From contig CAWGZJ010000002.1 in the NCBI GenBank assembly GCA_963826975.1, positions 124,001-188,000 on the forward strand: a DNA stretch of 64,000 nt. The letters run 5' to 3'. Positions 43,905-52,162 of the stretch are shown piece by piece (the stretch's first letter is position 1; each line of letters starts with the position of its first letter). The position numbers and the translations under genes were made by a program. Under the pieces are notes generated by a model. That model worked only from the letters and a program-made list of their open reading frames with translations. It was not told the DNA's origin and did not search any database. This DNA is from Palsa-883 sp963826975. GTDB taxonomy: Bacteria; Pseudomonadota; Alphaproteobacteria; Acetobacterales; Acetobacteraceae.

Positions 43905-44318
43905 ATCGTATGGCTCCTGTCGGTTGCTGGGCTTTAAGTGCATTTGAATTTCACAAGCACTGGAGTGTGTCGGTCAGTGGCGCGTACCCCACATCTGACG
44001 TCATCACCTTCAACACGATGACGGCCTGCCCCGCGCTTCCCTCTCGAGTGCGAGGAGATCATTATTGACCGCCACGTGGGGTCTCCTCATGCCGATACAT
44101 GGGTTAAATAAGTACCAGAGTTCGGGAGAACGGCAGAACCGAGCGCAGGGTATGGGATCACTCTCGTTGGAGTTGATCACCGTCAGATGTGGTCGCGCGC
44201 AAAACGCCCGCACAGCCTCGGAAAACACGTAGTGCGCCCGCTTGGCTCAACAAACCGATATTTTACCGCCCCTTCTTCGGAAACAGGCTCACGCCGCGCA
44301 AGGGCTTTTATGACCTCA
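43905..44318. other. region without a recognised gene
   Basis: About 410 bases between the acidic-tailed gene and the TolA-like remnant. Short frames on both strands, none recognisable, and lower coding character than neighbours. Probably the promoter region of the 43904 gene plus decayed sequence. Confidence 0.3.
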
Positions 44319-44747
44319 TTATGGTGATGGCTTGCGCGATTTCAGCCGTGCGGCAATCTCCCCGTCGGTGACCCGCACATCGTAGATCGGGAGCGGCTCT
44401 ATGGTGCGCGAAACCAACGTAGCGGTCGTCACGGCGGGCGTTGGCGCCTTGTTCGGGACGGCCGAGCAGGGTCTGCGGCAGCGGCAAGTGGCGCAGCGCG
44501 GGTCGAGCACCGCCCGCCACGCCCGCTCGGCGAAGGCCCGGAACACCGGATCGGCTAGCCACGCCTGGTCATTCCACTCCACTTCCACCACGCGTCCCAC
44601 GCCAGCGGTGGTGACCTGCAGCAGTACCTGCTGCTTGTCGACACCCATCGCGCCCGGGTTATAGGTCCAGCACTCGCGAACGCGATCGCCGATGGCACCT
44701 TTGAGTAGATTCCGGGGCTGCTCTTTTCGTTCTTGGTGTGTGTACGC
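44319..44747 (-). pseudogene. TonB/TolA C-terminal-domain-like remnant
   Basis: The leftward frame after a TAA at 44748-44750 reads LLKGAIGDRVRECWTYNPGA, GVGRVVEVEWNDQAWLADPV and FRAFAERAWRAVLDPRCAT, the pattern of the TolA/TonB C-terminal domain (AI--KV-ECW, then SD--FR--A--A-RAVL-PRC). It then continues SRTIEPLPIYDVRVTDGEIA to 44319. There is no start codon and no membrane anchor, so it is a 5'-truncated piece of a cell-envelope protein or a diverged paralogue. Confidence 0.45.
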
Positions 44748-44787
44748 TTACACATGATTCCAGCCGAACAAAAGTGGACGATCACTG

Positions 44788-45213
44788 ATGACGGCCATGG
44801 TTAGGCGGTGGTGGATCCCCGCGCTTCTGTTGGCGGTACTTGCATGGCCAGTCTTGGGCATCGGAAGCGCAGCGGCGTCACCTGTGGACGGGACCTGGGT
44901 CATCGACGACCTGGGTCTCGATCTCTTTGACTGCCAAAATCTGGTCTGCGGCCGGATTGTGGCGATAAAGGACCCACTCCGACGGCCATCGCAGTGTGGC
45001 AGGATGATCATTTGGGGGTTGGCGGCCGCGGGGGCCTCCGAATGGACGAGTGGTTCAATCCTTGATCCGGATGATAGCACCACATATCAACTGTCGGCCA
45101 AACTTCAGCCGAATGGCGCGCTCCGTGCGCGAATCTACAAAGGGGTCCAACTGCTCGGGAAGACGAAGATTCTCACGCGCATCGACCTGCTCTCTCTCAC
45201 GGGGCGGTGCTGA
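44788..45213 (+). CDS. DUF2147 domain-containing secreted protein
   Basis: A 141-residue protein with an N-terminal signal peptide (hydrophobic WWIPALLLAVLAWPVLGIG, cleavage after ASA-like AAAS near 30). The mature part has DUF2147 features: GTWVIDDLGLDLFDCQNLVC, GRIVAIKDP, CGRMIIWGL, ILDPDDSTTYQLSAKLQPNG, LRARIYKGVQLLGKTKILTR. The family is periplasmic and of unknown function. It is divergent from the TolA-like remnant and ends cleanly at 45213. Confidence 0.75.
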   Translation: MTAMVRRWWIPALLLAVLAWPVLGIGSAAASPVDGTWVIDDLGLDLFDCQNLVCGRIVAIKDPLRRPSQCGRMIIWGLAAAGASEWTSGSILDPDDSTTYQLSAKLQPNGALRARIYKGVQLLGKTKILTRIDLLSLTGRC

Positions 45214-46036
45214 CTTCATCTTTAAGCAAAATCGCGTCATGTCGCCGGGATGGTCACACCGTGCCGGCAGGACAGCCAATGCGGGCTTTGTCTAGGATGC
45301 GTACCATCGGCTGGCGATCCGATAATGTGGTGTCAGCCGCCGTGGCAGCCCCCATCCTCGTATGCCGTAGTTTGGCTCCGGCTTCCACGACTTTGCCACG
45401 ACGCAGGAAGATGCGGATACCGGCCTCCAGCAGGGCAGGTGCAGCCTGTCCTCGGGCCGCCCTTCGGCCCGACACGTCGGCCCCGGAAAAAACGATTGAG
45501 GTGGCCGACACCGCATCGATCATCGTCTTGCGTTCGCTCAACTCATCGCAATGTATGCTTTCATGTGGGGTAAAATTCAGATGATCGGTTACGAAATCGA
45601 TCTATTGACGACCCCTTGATCGTCTTCCGGGTCTGTCAGCTTCAAACTATCTCCCCCAGCCTTGGTGTCAGCCAAAGCCCAGAGACATGTGATCCGGAGG
45701 TCCTCTGGCGCTGAACTTTAACGCAGCAAGCGCCCAGAGCCGTGAAAGCAAAATCAGTTCAACACGAGATGAAGGTCATCCGATGAAACGCCCCCTTTTA
45801 CTGGCGGCGATATCGGTGTCTGCCGCGGCTTGCAGCGCCACGCCACCTGGCACACAGACAACAACGACGTAAGCGTCCGGCCTTCGGCGTGTAGCGGCGC
45901 GGCCGACGCCCCGCGATCCTGCTGATCTCTGGAGCTTCTTTCTGGACTCCAGAAGGAGGCAGTTTTGGCGGAAGTAGACATCCTGGGGCCATCGGATGGA
46001 ATACCCTGATCCCCCATGGCAACGCGGAGAGAGTAT
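45214..46036. other. long intergenic region upstream of the MFS gene
   Basis: About 820 bases. A leftward frame 45541-45254 (RIFLRRGKVVEAGAKLRHTR, QPMVRILDKARIGCPAGTV) is somewhat protein-like but unrecognised. One possible tiny lipoprotein gene (45783-45872) is listed separately. The rest looks noncoding; the MFS promoter should be near its right edge. Confidence 0.35.
45783..45872 (+). CDS. possible 29-residue lipoprotein
   Basis: MKRPLLLAAISVSAAACSAT followed by PPGTQTTTT and a TAA. It has a basic start, a hydrophobic stretch and a lipobox-like SAAAC, with GAAGG about 8 bases upstream. Very short lipoproteins of this type exist, but chance cannot be excluded for 30 codons. Confidence 0.35.
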   Translation: MKRPLLLAAISVSAAACSATPPGTQTTTT

Positions 46037-47500
46037 ATGACCCAGACATCTGGACCCGCAACAAAATGGGTCTTGCCGGTATTGTTGATGGGGCTGTTCA
46101 TAACGAACGTCGACATCGCGGTGGTGAATGTCGCGACCCCGTCGATTCATGGGGACCTCCATGCCTCCGGGAGCGAACTGCAATTCGTCGTTTCCGGCTA
46201 CGTCGGCTCTTACGCGATGCTGCTCATCACGGGCGCTCGCCTTGGTGGCATGTTCGGATATCGGCGGCTGTTCATCTCAGGCCTTGGCGTGTTCACCCTC
46301 GCTTCGCTCGCCTGCGGGCTCGCGCCCAGTGCGATTGTTTTGATCATGGCTCGCGTTGTTCAGGGTATTGGCGCGGCGCTGATGGCACCGCAGGTCCTGA
46401 CCGGCATCCAGCAGAGCTTCGCCGGGCCCACAAAAGTTCGCGCGGTCGGCCTCTACGCCGTCGCCTTGTCCATTGGCGCCGTCGTTGGCCAGGTTCTCGG
46501 CGGCGTTCTCATCTCCACGAACCTTTTCGGCACGGGCTGGCGGCCGATCTTTCTGATCAATATTCCGATAGGTCTCGCCACCATGGCAGCGGCGTATGCA
46601 TTCCTGCCGTTAGACCGCGGCGGCCGAACCAAAGGCCTTGATCTTTGGGGTGTCGGGACCTTGTCAGCGGCCGTACTATTGGCGGTTCTGCCAGTCGTTC
46701 TTGGCCACACGCAACACTGGCCGGCCTGGACATGGATCTGCCTCGCCGCGAGCGTGGTTCCCTTGGCGGCATTCATCATCGTTGAGCGACGCATCGCGAA
46801 GCGAAACGGTAATCCGCTTATCAATCTGCACCTCCTGGCGCACCCGGTTATCGGTTGGGGGCTCGTGGCGTATAGCGCCGCTTTGATGACGTATTTCTTG
46901 CTGTTGTTCACTCTCGCGCTTTACCCGCAGCAGGGTCTCGGGAAGAGCGCGCTATACTCCGGGCTCGCATTGGTGTCCTGGGTCGCGGCGTTCGGCATCG
47001 GCGGGCCGGTCTACCCGCATTTGCCCGCACGCATCACGCCTTTGGTGGCGCCCGCCGGATGCCTGGTGCTTGCCGCGTCCTATCTCGCCATGGGCGCCTG
47101 TCTGTTCGGCGGACGTCTCGACGGACCGCTCCTGATGGTCTTGCTAGGCTTCGGCGGATTTGGCCTGGGGATCGGGGTCACCGCCAGTATCCGGCTGCTG
47201 ACCGCCGCGGCCCCCGACGCCTATGCACCGGATATGAGCGGCCTCATCACAACCGCGGCACAGATCGCAGGCGTGTTTGGCATCGCCATCTTCGGCACAG
47301 TTTATTTCTATTTGGTACCGAATCCAGATCCGATCTCGGCGATGCACGGGTTCGCCATCGTCAATGTTGGTTTCGGATTGACGGCAATCCTCGCGACAGT
47401 TGCGGCTTATCTCGTCACCCATCCGCAGACCGTGGCGAAGCCGGCGTTCAAAATTCCGGTACTGCTCGCACCGGCGGTCGTGCTACCGAGAAATGGTTAA
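46037..47500 (+). CDS. MFS transporter, DHA2 (14-TM) drug:H+ antiporter family
   Basis: About 487 residues from ATG 46037, which follows GGAGAG; an ATG at 46016 is also in frame. It shows 14 hydrophobic segments and the family motifs NVDIAVVNVATPSIHGDL (motif D1 in TM1), RLGGMFGYRRLFISGLGVF (motif A), RVVQGIGAALMAPQVL (motif B) and SIGAVVGQVLGGVLI (motif C of antiporters). This indicates export of hydrophobic drugs or metabolites. No adjacent TetR/MarR regulator was found. Confidence 0.9.
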   Translation: MTQTSGPATKWVLPVLLMGLFITNVDIAVVNVATPSIHGDLHASGSELQFVVSGYVGSYAMLLITGARLGGMFGYRRLFISGLGVFTLASLACGLAPSAIVLIMARVVQGIGAALMAPQVLTGIQQSFAGPTKVRAVGLYAVALSIGAVVGQVLGGVLISTNLFGTGWRPIFLINIPIGLATMAAAYAFLPLDRGGRTKGLDLWGVGTLSAAVLLAVLPVVLGHTQHWPAWTWICLAASVVPLAAFIIVERRIAKRNGNPLINLHLLAHPVIGWGLVAYSAALMTYFLLLFTLALYPQQGLGKSALYSGLALVSWVAAFGIGGPVYPHLPARITPLVAPAGCLVLAASYLAMGACLFGGRLDGPLLMVLLGFGGFGLGIGVTASIRLLTAAAPDAYAPDMSGLITTAAQIAGVFGIAIFGTVYFYLVPNPDPISAMHGFAIVNVGFGLTAILATVAAYLVTHPQTVAKPAFKIPVLLAPAVVLPRNG

Positions 47501-47642
47501 TTTCTCAACCCTGGGTTGGCCGGGCGTATCCCACACCTGCCGGCGACGAGGTGCGATGAACAGGGAATCTGGACCACGCCATGCAGCCATTTGATTGCCG
47601 CGATCGATCGAAGCACACGATGCGGACTGAGCGTGCGGGTGA

Positions 47643-47816
47643 GCACCAGTGTCGGGGCACGACACCGAGCGGGCGTCAGTACTTGCCGCCCTGGACGATC
47701 TGGTCGGCGAGGGGCTGGCGGCCTGGCACCAATCGGGCGCGGATCAGATCGAACTGCGCTGCTCCAGCGGTATGGCGCGGCTCCTCGATCGCGAGGGTGT
47801 GACGCGGTTGCGCTGA
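47643..47816 (+). pseudogene. C-terminal fragment of an unrecognised protein
   Basis: The 57 codons ending at TGA 47814-47816 read SGHDTERASVLAALDDLVGE, GLAAWHQSGADQIELRCSSG, MARLLDREGVTRLR, with clearly protein-like composition and good coding character. A TGA at 47640-47642 cuts the 5' side and there is no start. Family unknown. It lies among other fragments between the MFS and ada genes. Confidence 0.4.
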
Positions 47817-47865
47817 GTGGCAACTGGTCGAATGCCTCTGCGATCCTGTTAAAGCAAAAGCCGAA

Positions 47866-48060
47866 GTGCCGGCAAACACCAGCATTGTTGGTTCGGCCCG
47901 CTACGAGGGTACGATGCATTTTCTTCCAGTAGTGGATCGGACGCGCACATTTATTAAATGGTCAGTAACGCTGGACGCCACGCCGGAGCAGACTGGCAGC
48001 TGGCGAGATCTGTTGCTCTCGCTGATTCCAAGGTGGACCGAGTTCGCTGCGGACCACTTT
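47866..48060 (+). pseudogene. SRPBCC (polyketide cyclase-like) C-terminal fragment
   Basis: The frame reads GSARYEGTMHFLPVVDRTRT, FIKWSVTLDATPEQTGSWRD, LLLSLIPRWTEFAA, matching the last strands and long C-terminal helix of SRPBCC/Bet v1-like proteins (FLPVVD--RTFIEWSV---). The N-terminal half of the domain is missing, and the frame continues past the family end without a natural stop, so this is a remnant. Confidence 0.45.
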
Positions 48061-48254
48061 GGCTCGTCCACCTGGTCAGGATCGTTGAACTGTGATCGTA
48101 AAGCGGCCAGTTGTTATCGGTGCCCGCATCCTTGTTGGCTGCTCATGCCTTCCTCCGCGGTCCTGTTTCCGATTTGAAAGCAAGAGCCGGAGTGCCAGCG
48201 GCGCCAGGACACCGCATCCTGACCGTGCATGAAGGAACTCAAAAGGGATTGGCG

Positions 48255-49446
48255 ATGAACACGCTCGTGACAGAGAAACCGAAAGAGGCAACGACGGCGA
48301 CCGAACGCGATCCGCGCTGGGCCCGCGTCATCGCGCGCGACGCCTCGGCGGACGGGACATTCTGGTACTCGGTGGCAACAACCGGGTTTTTGGCCGACCG
48401 TCCTGCCCGTCGCGGACGGCCAACACGAAGAATGCCCGCGTCCACAACACCATCGCGGAAGCCGAGGCGGCAGGGTTTCGGGCTTGCAGGCGTTGCAAGC
48501 CCAATCAGGCCTCGTTGGGCGTTCAGAACGCCAGGACGGTCGCGCGCATCTGCCGATTGAGCGAGCAAGCTGAGGAGATTCCGCCGCTCGCGGAGTTGGC
48601 CGCGGCGGCGGGACTGAGCCCCGGCTATTTCCATCGCGTGTTCAAGATGGTCACGGACGTGACACCAAAGGATTATGCCGTCGCCCACCGTGCAGACAAA
48701 GTTCGTGCTGAACTCGGCCGAAGCAGCACGGTAACCGAAGCTATCTATGATTCCGGCTTCAATTCCAACGGCCGCTTCTATGAGAAGTCGGGCAAGATGC
48801 TCGGTATGACCCCTACCGATTTTCGTGCCGGAGGTGCAAATACCGCGATCCGCTTCGCGGTCGGGGAATGCTCGCTAGGTTCGATCCTGGTTGCAAAAAG
48901 CGAGAAGGGTGTCTGCGCGATTCAGTTCGGTGTCGATCCGGAGGTTCTGGTCCACGATCTGCAGGACCGCTTCCCGTGCGCCAGCCTGATTGGGGGCGAT
49001 CGTGATTTCGAGAAACTGGTGGCGCGAGTGATTGGCTTCGTCGAGGCACCGGGTCTCGGTCTGGACCTGCCGCTCGACATTCGAGGCACCGCGTTCCAGC
49101 AGCGCGTTTGGGCAGCTCTTCGCGAGATTCCGGTCGGAACGACCGTCTCCTATACCGACATCGCCAGGACCATCGGCGCGCCGAAGGCGGTGCGCGCGGT
49201 GGCGGGAGCCTGTGCGGCCAACACACTGGCGGTGGCGATCCCTTGCCATAGCGTCGTCAGGAGCGACGGCGCGCTGTCCGGCTACCGCTGGGGGATCGAG
49301 CGCAAGCGCGTGCTGATCGATCGCGAAGCCAGACCGGCCGGAACCCCAGCCACTTCGGTCTATCGCGTGGCGATCGCGTGGCGATCGCGTGGCGATCCTC
49401 GTTGTCATCGATGCCGAATGTTCGTCCTTGGATGCTTTTTCGATTT
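48255..49446 (+). pseudogene. ada: Ada (AraC-type regulator/O6-methylguanine-DNA methyltransferase), frameshifted and end-extended
   Basis: ATG 48255 opens MNTLVTEKPKEATTATERDP, RWARVIARDASADGTFWYSV, the N-Ada domain. One base is lost near 48380-48388. The next frame reads VFGRPSCPSRTANTKNARVH, GFRACRRCKPNQ, then the AraC HTH (LSPGYFHRVFKMVTDVTPKD) and the methyltransferase with AVAIPCHSVVRSDGALSGYR. Family members read CRPSC; here the first Cys, the phosphotriester methyl acceptor, is replaced by Gly in FGRPSC, beside the indel. The C-terminus loses its normal stop and runs through an 11-bp tandem repeat into a MITE-like element. Ada senses and repairs alkylation; this copy is probably impaired. 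Confidence 0.85.
49365..49397. repeat. three tandem copies of an 11-bp unit
   Basis: GCGTGGCGATC is repeated three times without interruption at the 3' end of ada. The copies create GCGATCGC palindromes. Eleven bases per unit shifts frame, so copy number changes would alter the Ada tail. Confidence 0.85.
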
Positions 49447-49560
49447 GAGACCGTCCAAAACCTGGGGGGAGAGCAAAGCGGGTATGCCATCGCACCCTGG
49501 ATTCCGGTGTCCCCCGCCCTGCCGGGCCGGGCTTCGACCCCCCAGATTTTGGACGGTCTC
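49447..49560. mobile_element. 114-bp MITE-like element with ISKra4-type ends
   Basis: The ends 49447-49469 (GAGACCGTCCAAAACCTGGG and three more G) and 49538-49560 are inverted repeats of 23 bp with one mismatch. The 68-bp interior has no gene. The ends match those at 36921 and 39115 except for one or two bases, so a full-length ISKra4 element could mobilise it. It interrupts the end of ada. No clear target duplication was seen. Confidence 0.65.
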
Positions 49561-50239
49561 ATGGGGAACTGCCACGACTTTGTATAACGGTTATGCGGGC
49601 CTCTGGACGGCCGCTCCCACATCCGAGACGTGGTGGCGGCAGTCCTGGCGACCAAGCGCCTCACACCCGACTGGAAGCTGACTGAGGCCATCATCAAGCG
49701 GGCTTGGGAGGGCACTGCGGCTGCTCCGGGTCAAGGGTGTCGTGCAGATAGTCGGGGGATCGCTGTTGAAGCGGTGCCGGTGGATGTTGGTGGAGGAATA
49801 GCGGGTGAGTGCCCGTGGCATGCGGCTGCTATGGCGCCCACCCGCCATGTTCAGCACAGGGGAGCGCTGAACAGGCATACGATGGCGTGGGCTGGTTAAG
49901 GAAAGGTTAAGTTGGATCCTGTCGCGGTCGCCGCCCGTGGTTGGGCGGCTTCGCGGCCGAGGGCTGTCATCACCCTGCCCTTTCCGTTGGCAGCTGAAAG
50001 CATCGGACAACGAGCACTCTGGAGCGGACCTCGGCACAGCGGGGCAAGGGCTTCGCCCGCGACACAGGTGTCCCCGGCTTCCGGTTGCTCGCTTCGCTCC
50101 CGCCCTGCCAAGCCGGGCGATCCCCCTCCCGCGTCACACCCCTTCGCCGCCGAGGCCCCGCGCTCCGGCCGGGCCGCATCGAGGGCAAGGGAATGCAACA
50201 GGGTCAACCGCCGCAAGTGCTCAACAGGAAGCACCTCAA
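49561..50239. other. region without a recognised gene, rich in hairpins
   Basis: A frame at about 49612-49740 (HIRDVVAAVLATKRLTPDWK, LTEAIIKRAWEGT) is protein-like but unrecognised. From about 50021 to 50167 there are several short inverted repeats (GGGC-GCCC, GACAC-GTGTC, CCGG-CCGG) enclosed by partly complementary arms GGAGCGGACCTCGG and CCGAGGCCCCGCGCTCC. The layout recalls the cloverleaf-like hairpin at 18.6 kb. No function can be assigned. Confidence 0.35.
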
Positions 50240-50383
50240 GGGGACTGCTGCTGCAGGTCCGGTGCGCCGTCTACAACGGCGCGCTCGGCTCGGGGCTCGG
50301 CCATCTGTTTGCGCCGGTCTCTTCCGCAGAGCAGCGTTCGGCAAAGGCGGCGTGATCCGCCCACTTTCTGGACAGTCCCGGGT
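50240..50383 (+). pseudogene. ISKra4-family transposase C-terminus with element end
   Basis: The frame ending at TGA 50353-50355 reads LLLQVRCAVYNGALGSGLGH, the same C-terminus as the 21-kb remnant. It is followed by the terminal sequence whose reverse complement is GGGACTGTCCAGAAAGTGGG (50364-50383). The rest of the element is absent upstream. It therefore supplies the right-end sequence for comparison with 18942 and 21007. Confidence 0.65.
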
Positions 50384-50591
50384 CACACGAATAGTCTATT
50401 GAAATAACAAACAAAATCCCGTCGGACTTTGAGTTGGCGCGCCTAAGTTGCATTCTCCAGCCTGGTCGATGTTGGGAGATCGATTACGTCTTTATGTCCA
50501 TGCGCCCAGCCTTGTTTCAAAGCTCGGTCGACGCGCGCCTGCGCGCGCCCGATACTCGACCGTCGAGACGGCAACGATGAGGGGACTTGCG

Positions 50592-50879
50592 ATGGCTGGG
50601 TATTGGATTGTGCGCGCGTCGGAGGTGACGGACCAGGAGGCGCAGCGCAGTTACGGCAAGGCGTGGGCACCTATCGCGGAACGGTACGGGGCGAAGGTGA
50701 TTGCGGCCCCGCACGCATCGCCACAAAAGAGGGCGATCCCGTCGCGCGTGCTTTCATCGTGAGGTTCGAGTTCGTACGAGCAGGCGCTCGCCTGCTACGA
50801 GGACCCGGCCTATCAGGAGGCTGCCGTTTTCGGGATCCAGGCGTCGCCGCGCGACCTGGTGATACTCGAAGGCCCCTGA
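50592..50879 (+). pseudogene. DUF1330 family protein with two frameshifts
   Basis: ATG 50592 reads MAGYWIVRASEVTDQEAQRS, YGKAWAPIAERYGAKVIAA. The next frame gives ARIATKEGDPVARAFIVRFE, and a third gives SYEQALACYEDPAYQEAAVF, GIQASPRDLVILEGP to TGA 50877-50879. Together they rebuild a normal DUF1330 protein of about 96 residues (ferredoxin-like fold, function unknown). Breaks lie near 50705-50712 and at an extra T near 50771. It is transcribed toward the isochorismatase gene. Confidence 0.75.
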
Positions 50880-50892
50880 ACCCGACGGCGCG

Positions 50893-51561
50893 TCAGGAAC
50901 GTTCCGCCCAGGCCGCCGCGATCTCGCTTGAATCGCGCACGAGCGTCAGGCGCGACAGCAGCGACATCGCTTCCGCGTGATGCGCCTTGTTCATCGGGCC
51001 GACGCAGTCGCGTGGGACGACGACGAAGAAGCCAAGGTTCACCGCGTGCCAGGCGGTCGGGAGGATCCCGACCTCGGTCGCCAGCCCGGTATGGATGATC
51101 GTGCGGATCCCATGCGTCCGCAGGAGATACTCGAGCGGGGTGCCGATGAAGGCGTCGGTGCGCATCTTCGCGATCACCGTCTCACCCGGCTTCGGCGCGA
51201 GCTCGTCGACTGTCTGCCAGCCGTAGGTGCCGTAATGGCTGTTCTCGAGACGCCAGAGCTCCTCGGGGTCGCTCGCGATCGCGTAATTCTCGCGGATGCG
51301 CGGGTCGGTGAAGGTACCAAGGTTAGGCAGATTGGTGTACTGCGTGTACATCACCCGCACGCCATGCGACCGCGCCGTGTCGAGGAACGCGGCGATCGGT
51401 CCGAGCAGGTGGGTCACGTCGATGCGTCGGTTGTCCCGATCAAATACCCCATCGCGTCCGGTGTTATCGTTCTGGATGTCATGCATGATGACGACCGCGT
51501 GTGCCGGATCGACAATCTCTGGCAGAGTCTCCGGTATCTGCCTGCCTTCCCACTCGAGCAT
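50893..51561 (-). CDS. isochorismatase-like hydrolase lacking the nucleophile Cys
   Basis: A 222-residue alpha/beta protein of the isochorismatase/cysteine hydrolase superfamily. The Asp of the triad is in HAVVIMHDIQND and the Lys in VIAKMRTDAFIGT. At the usual nucleophile position (T--C in GVATD-CV) it has HTGLATEVGILPTAW, with Gly in place of Cys. True isochorismatases such as EntB also lack Cys there, so this enzyme may follow a non-covalent hydrolysis route or bind without amidase chemistry. It stands 55 bases downstream of the second hydrolase gene. Confidence 0.85.
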   Translation of the reverse strand: MLEWEGRQIPETLPEIVDPAHAVVIMHDIQNDNTGRDGVFDRDNRRIDVTHLLGPIAAFLDTARSHGVRVMYTQYTNLPNLGTFTDPRIRENYAIASDPEELWRLENSHYGTYGWQTVDELAPKPGETVIAKMRTDAFIGTPLEYLLRTHGIRTIIHTGLATEVGILPTAWHAVNLGFFVVVPRDCVGPMNKAHHAEAMSLLSRLTLVRDSSEIAAAWAERS

Positions 51562-51616
51562 TGTTCAGAACTCCCTTTGTCATCGATTCGGTTGCGCGTT
51601 CACCAGCAAGCGCCGT

Positions 51617-52162
51617 CTACACGCCCGACCATTCCTCTGCCGTGCTGGTGATCGTCAGTTGTGGCGCGCGGGTACGCAGCAGCGACAAGGCGGCTTCGTG
51701 CACCTCCGGCGTCTTCGCGCCACAAGCGTCCGCGACAACGCGCACGTAGGCGCCGTCGTCTACAGCCGCCAATGCTGTCATCAGCACGCAGCAATCCGTC
51801 GACACACCGCATAACACCACCGTGGCCGACGCACCTGTCAGCGCACGAAGTTCCGCGCCCCACTTCGAAAACCGGTGCGTGTCGATACGTTCGTGCCCAC
51901 GCCAGGGCGGCACGAGCTGCCACAGCTCAGTTCTTGCGGGAGCTGCGGCGAAATCCCAACGTCGGTAGTAGTCGGCCCAGCTGCCCTCGATCGCACGTGG
52001 CGGCACGAACCGGGTGAACGCTACGCGCCGCCCGAACCGCGGCACCAGCGTAGCGATCTGTTCCGCGGCTGCGGCGAAGCCCGGCGTGAACCATGGGCTC
52101 GCCGGGTCGGCAAACACGTGCTGCATGTCAACCACGACCAACCAATCCGTGTCAGCCGCCAT
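51617..52162 (-). CDS. cysteine hydrolase, isochorismatase family
   Basis: A 181-residue hydrolase with an intact triad: Asp in WLVVVDMQHVFA, Lys in HRFSKWG, and nucleophile Cys in LCGVSTDCCVLMTAL. Such enzymes hydrolyse amides (nicotinamidase, N-carbamoylsarcosine amidase and relatives). The substrate is unknown, but the adjoining amino-acid ABC transporter suggests a nitrogenous compound. Its start ATG 52162 overlaps the stop of the ABC ATPase by one base. Confidence 0.88.
   Translation of the reverse strand: MAADTDWLVVVDMQHVFADPASPWFTPGFAAAAEQIATLVPRFGRRVAFTRFVPPRAIEGSWADYYRRWDFAAAPARTELWQLVPPWRGHERIDTHRFSKWGAELRALTGASATVVLCGVSTDCCVLMTALAAVDDGAYVRVVADACGAKTPEVHEAALSLLRTRAPQLTITSTAEEWSGV

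Noticed and set aside
45254..45541. 95-codon leftward frame upstream of the MFS gene
   Set aside because: Partly protein-like but no family, no clear ribosome site and no partner; not strong enough to list as a gene.
49561..50239. Possible group II intron
   Set aside because: Hairpins are present, but no reverse transcriptase, no domain V-like hairpin and no GUGYG-like 5' end were found.
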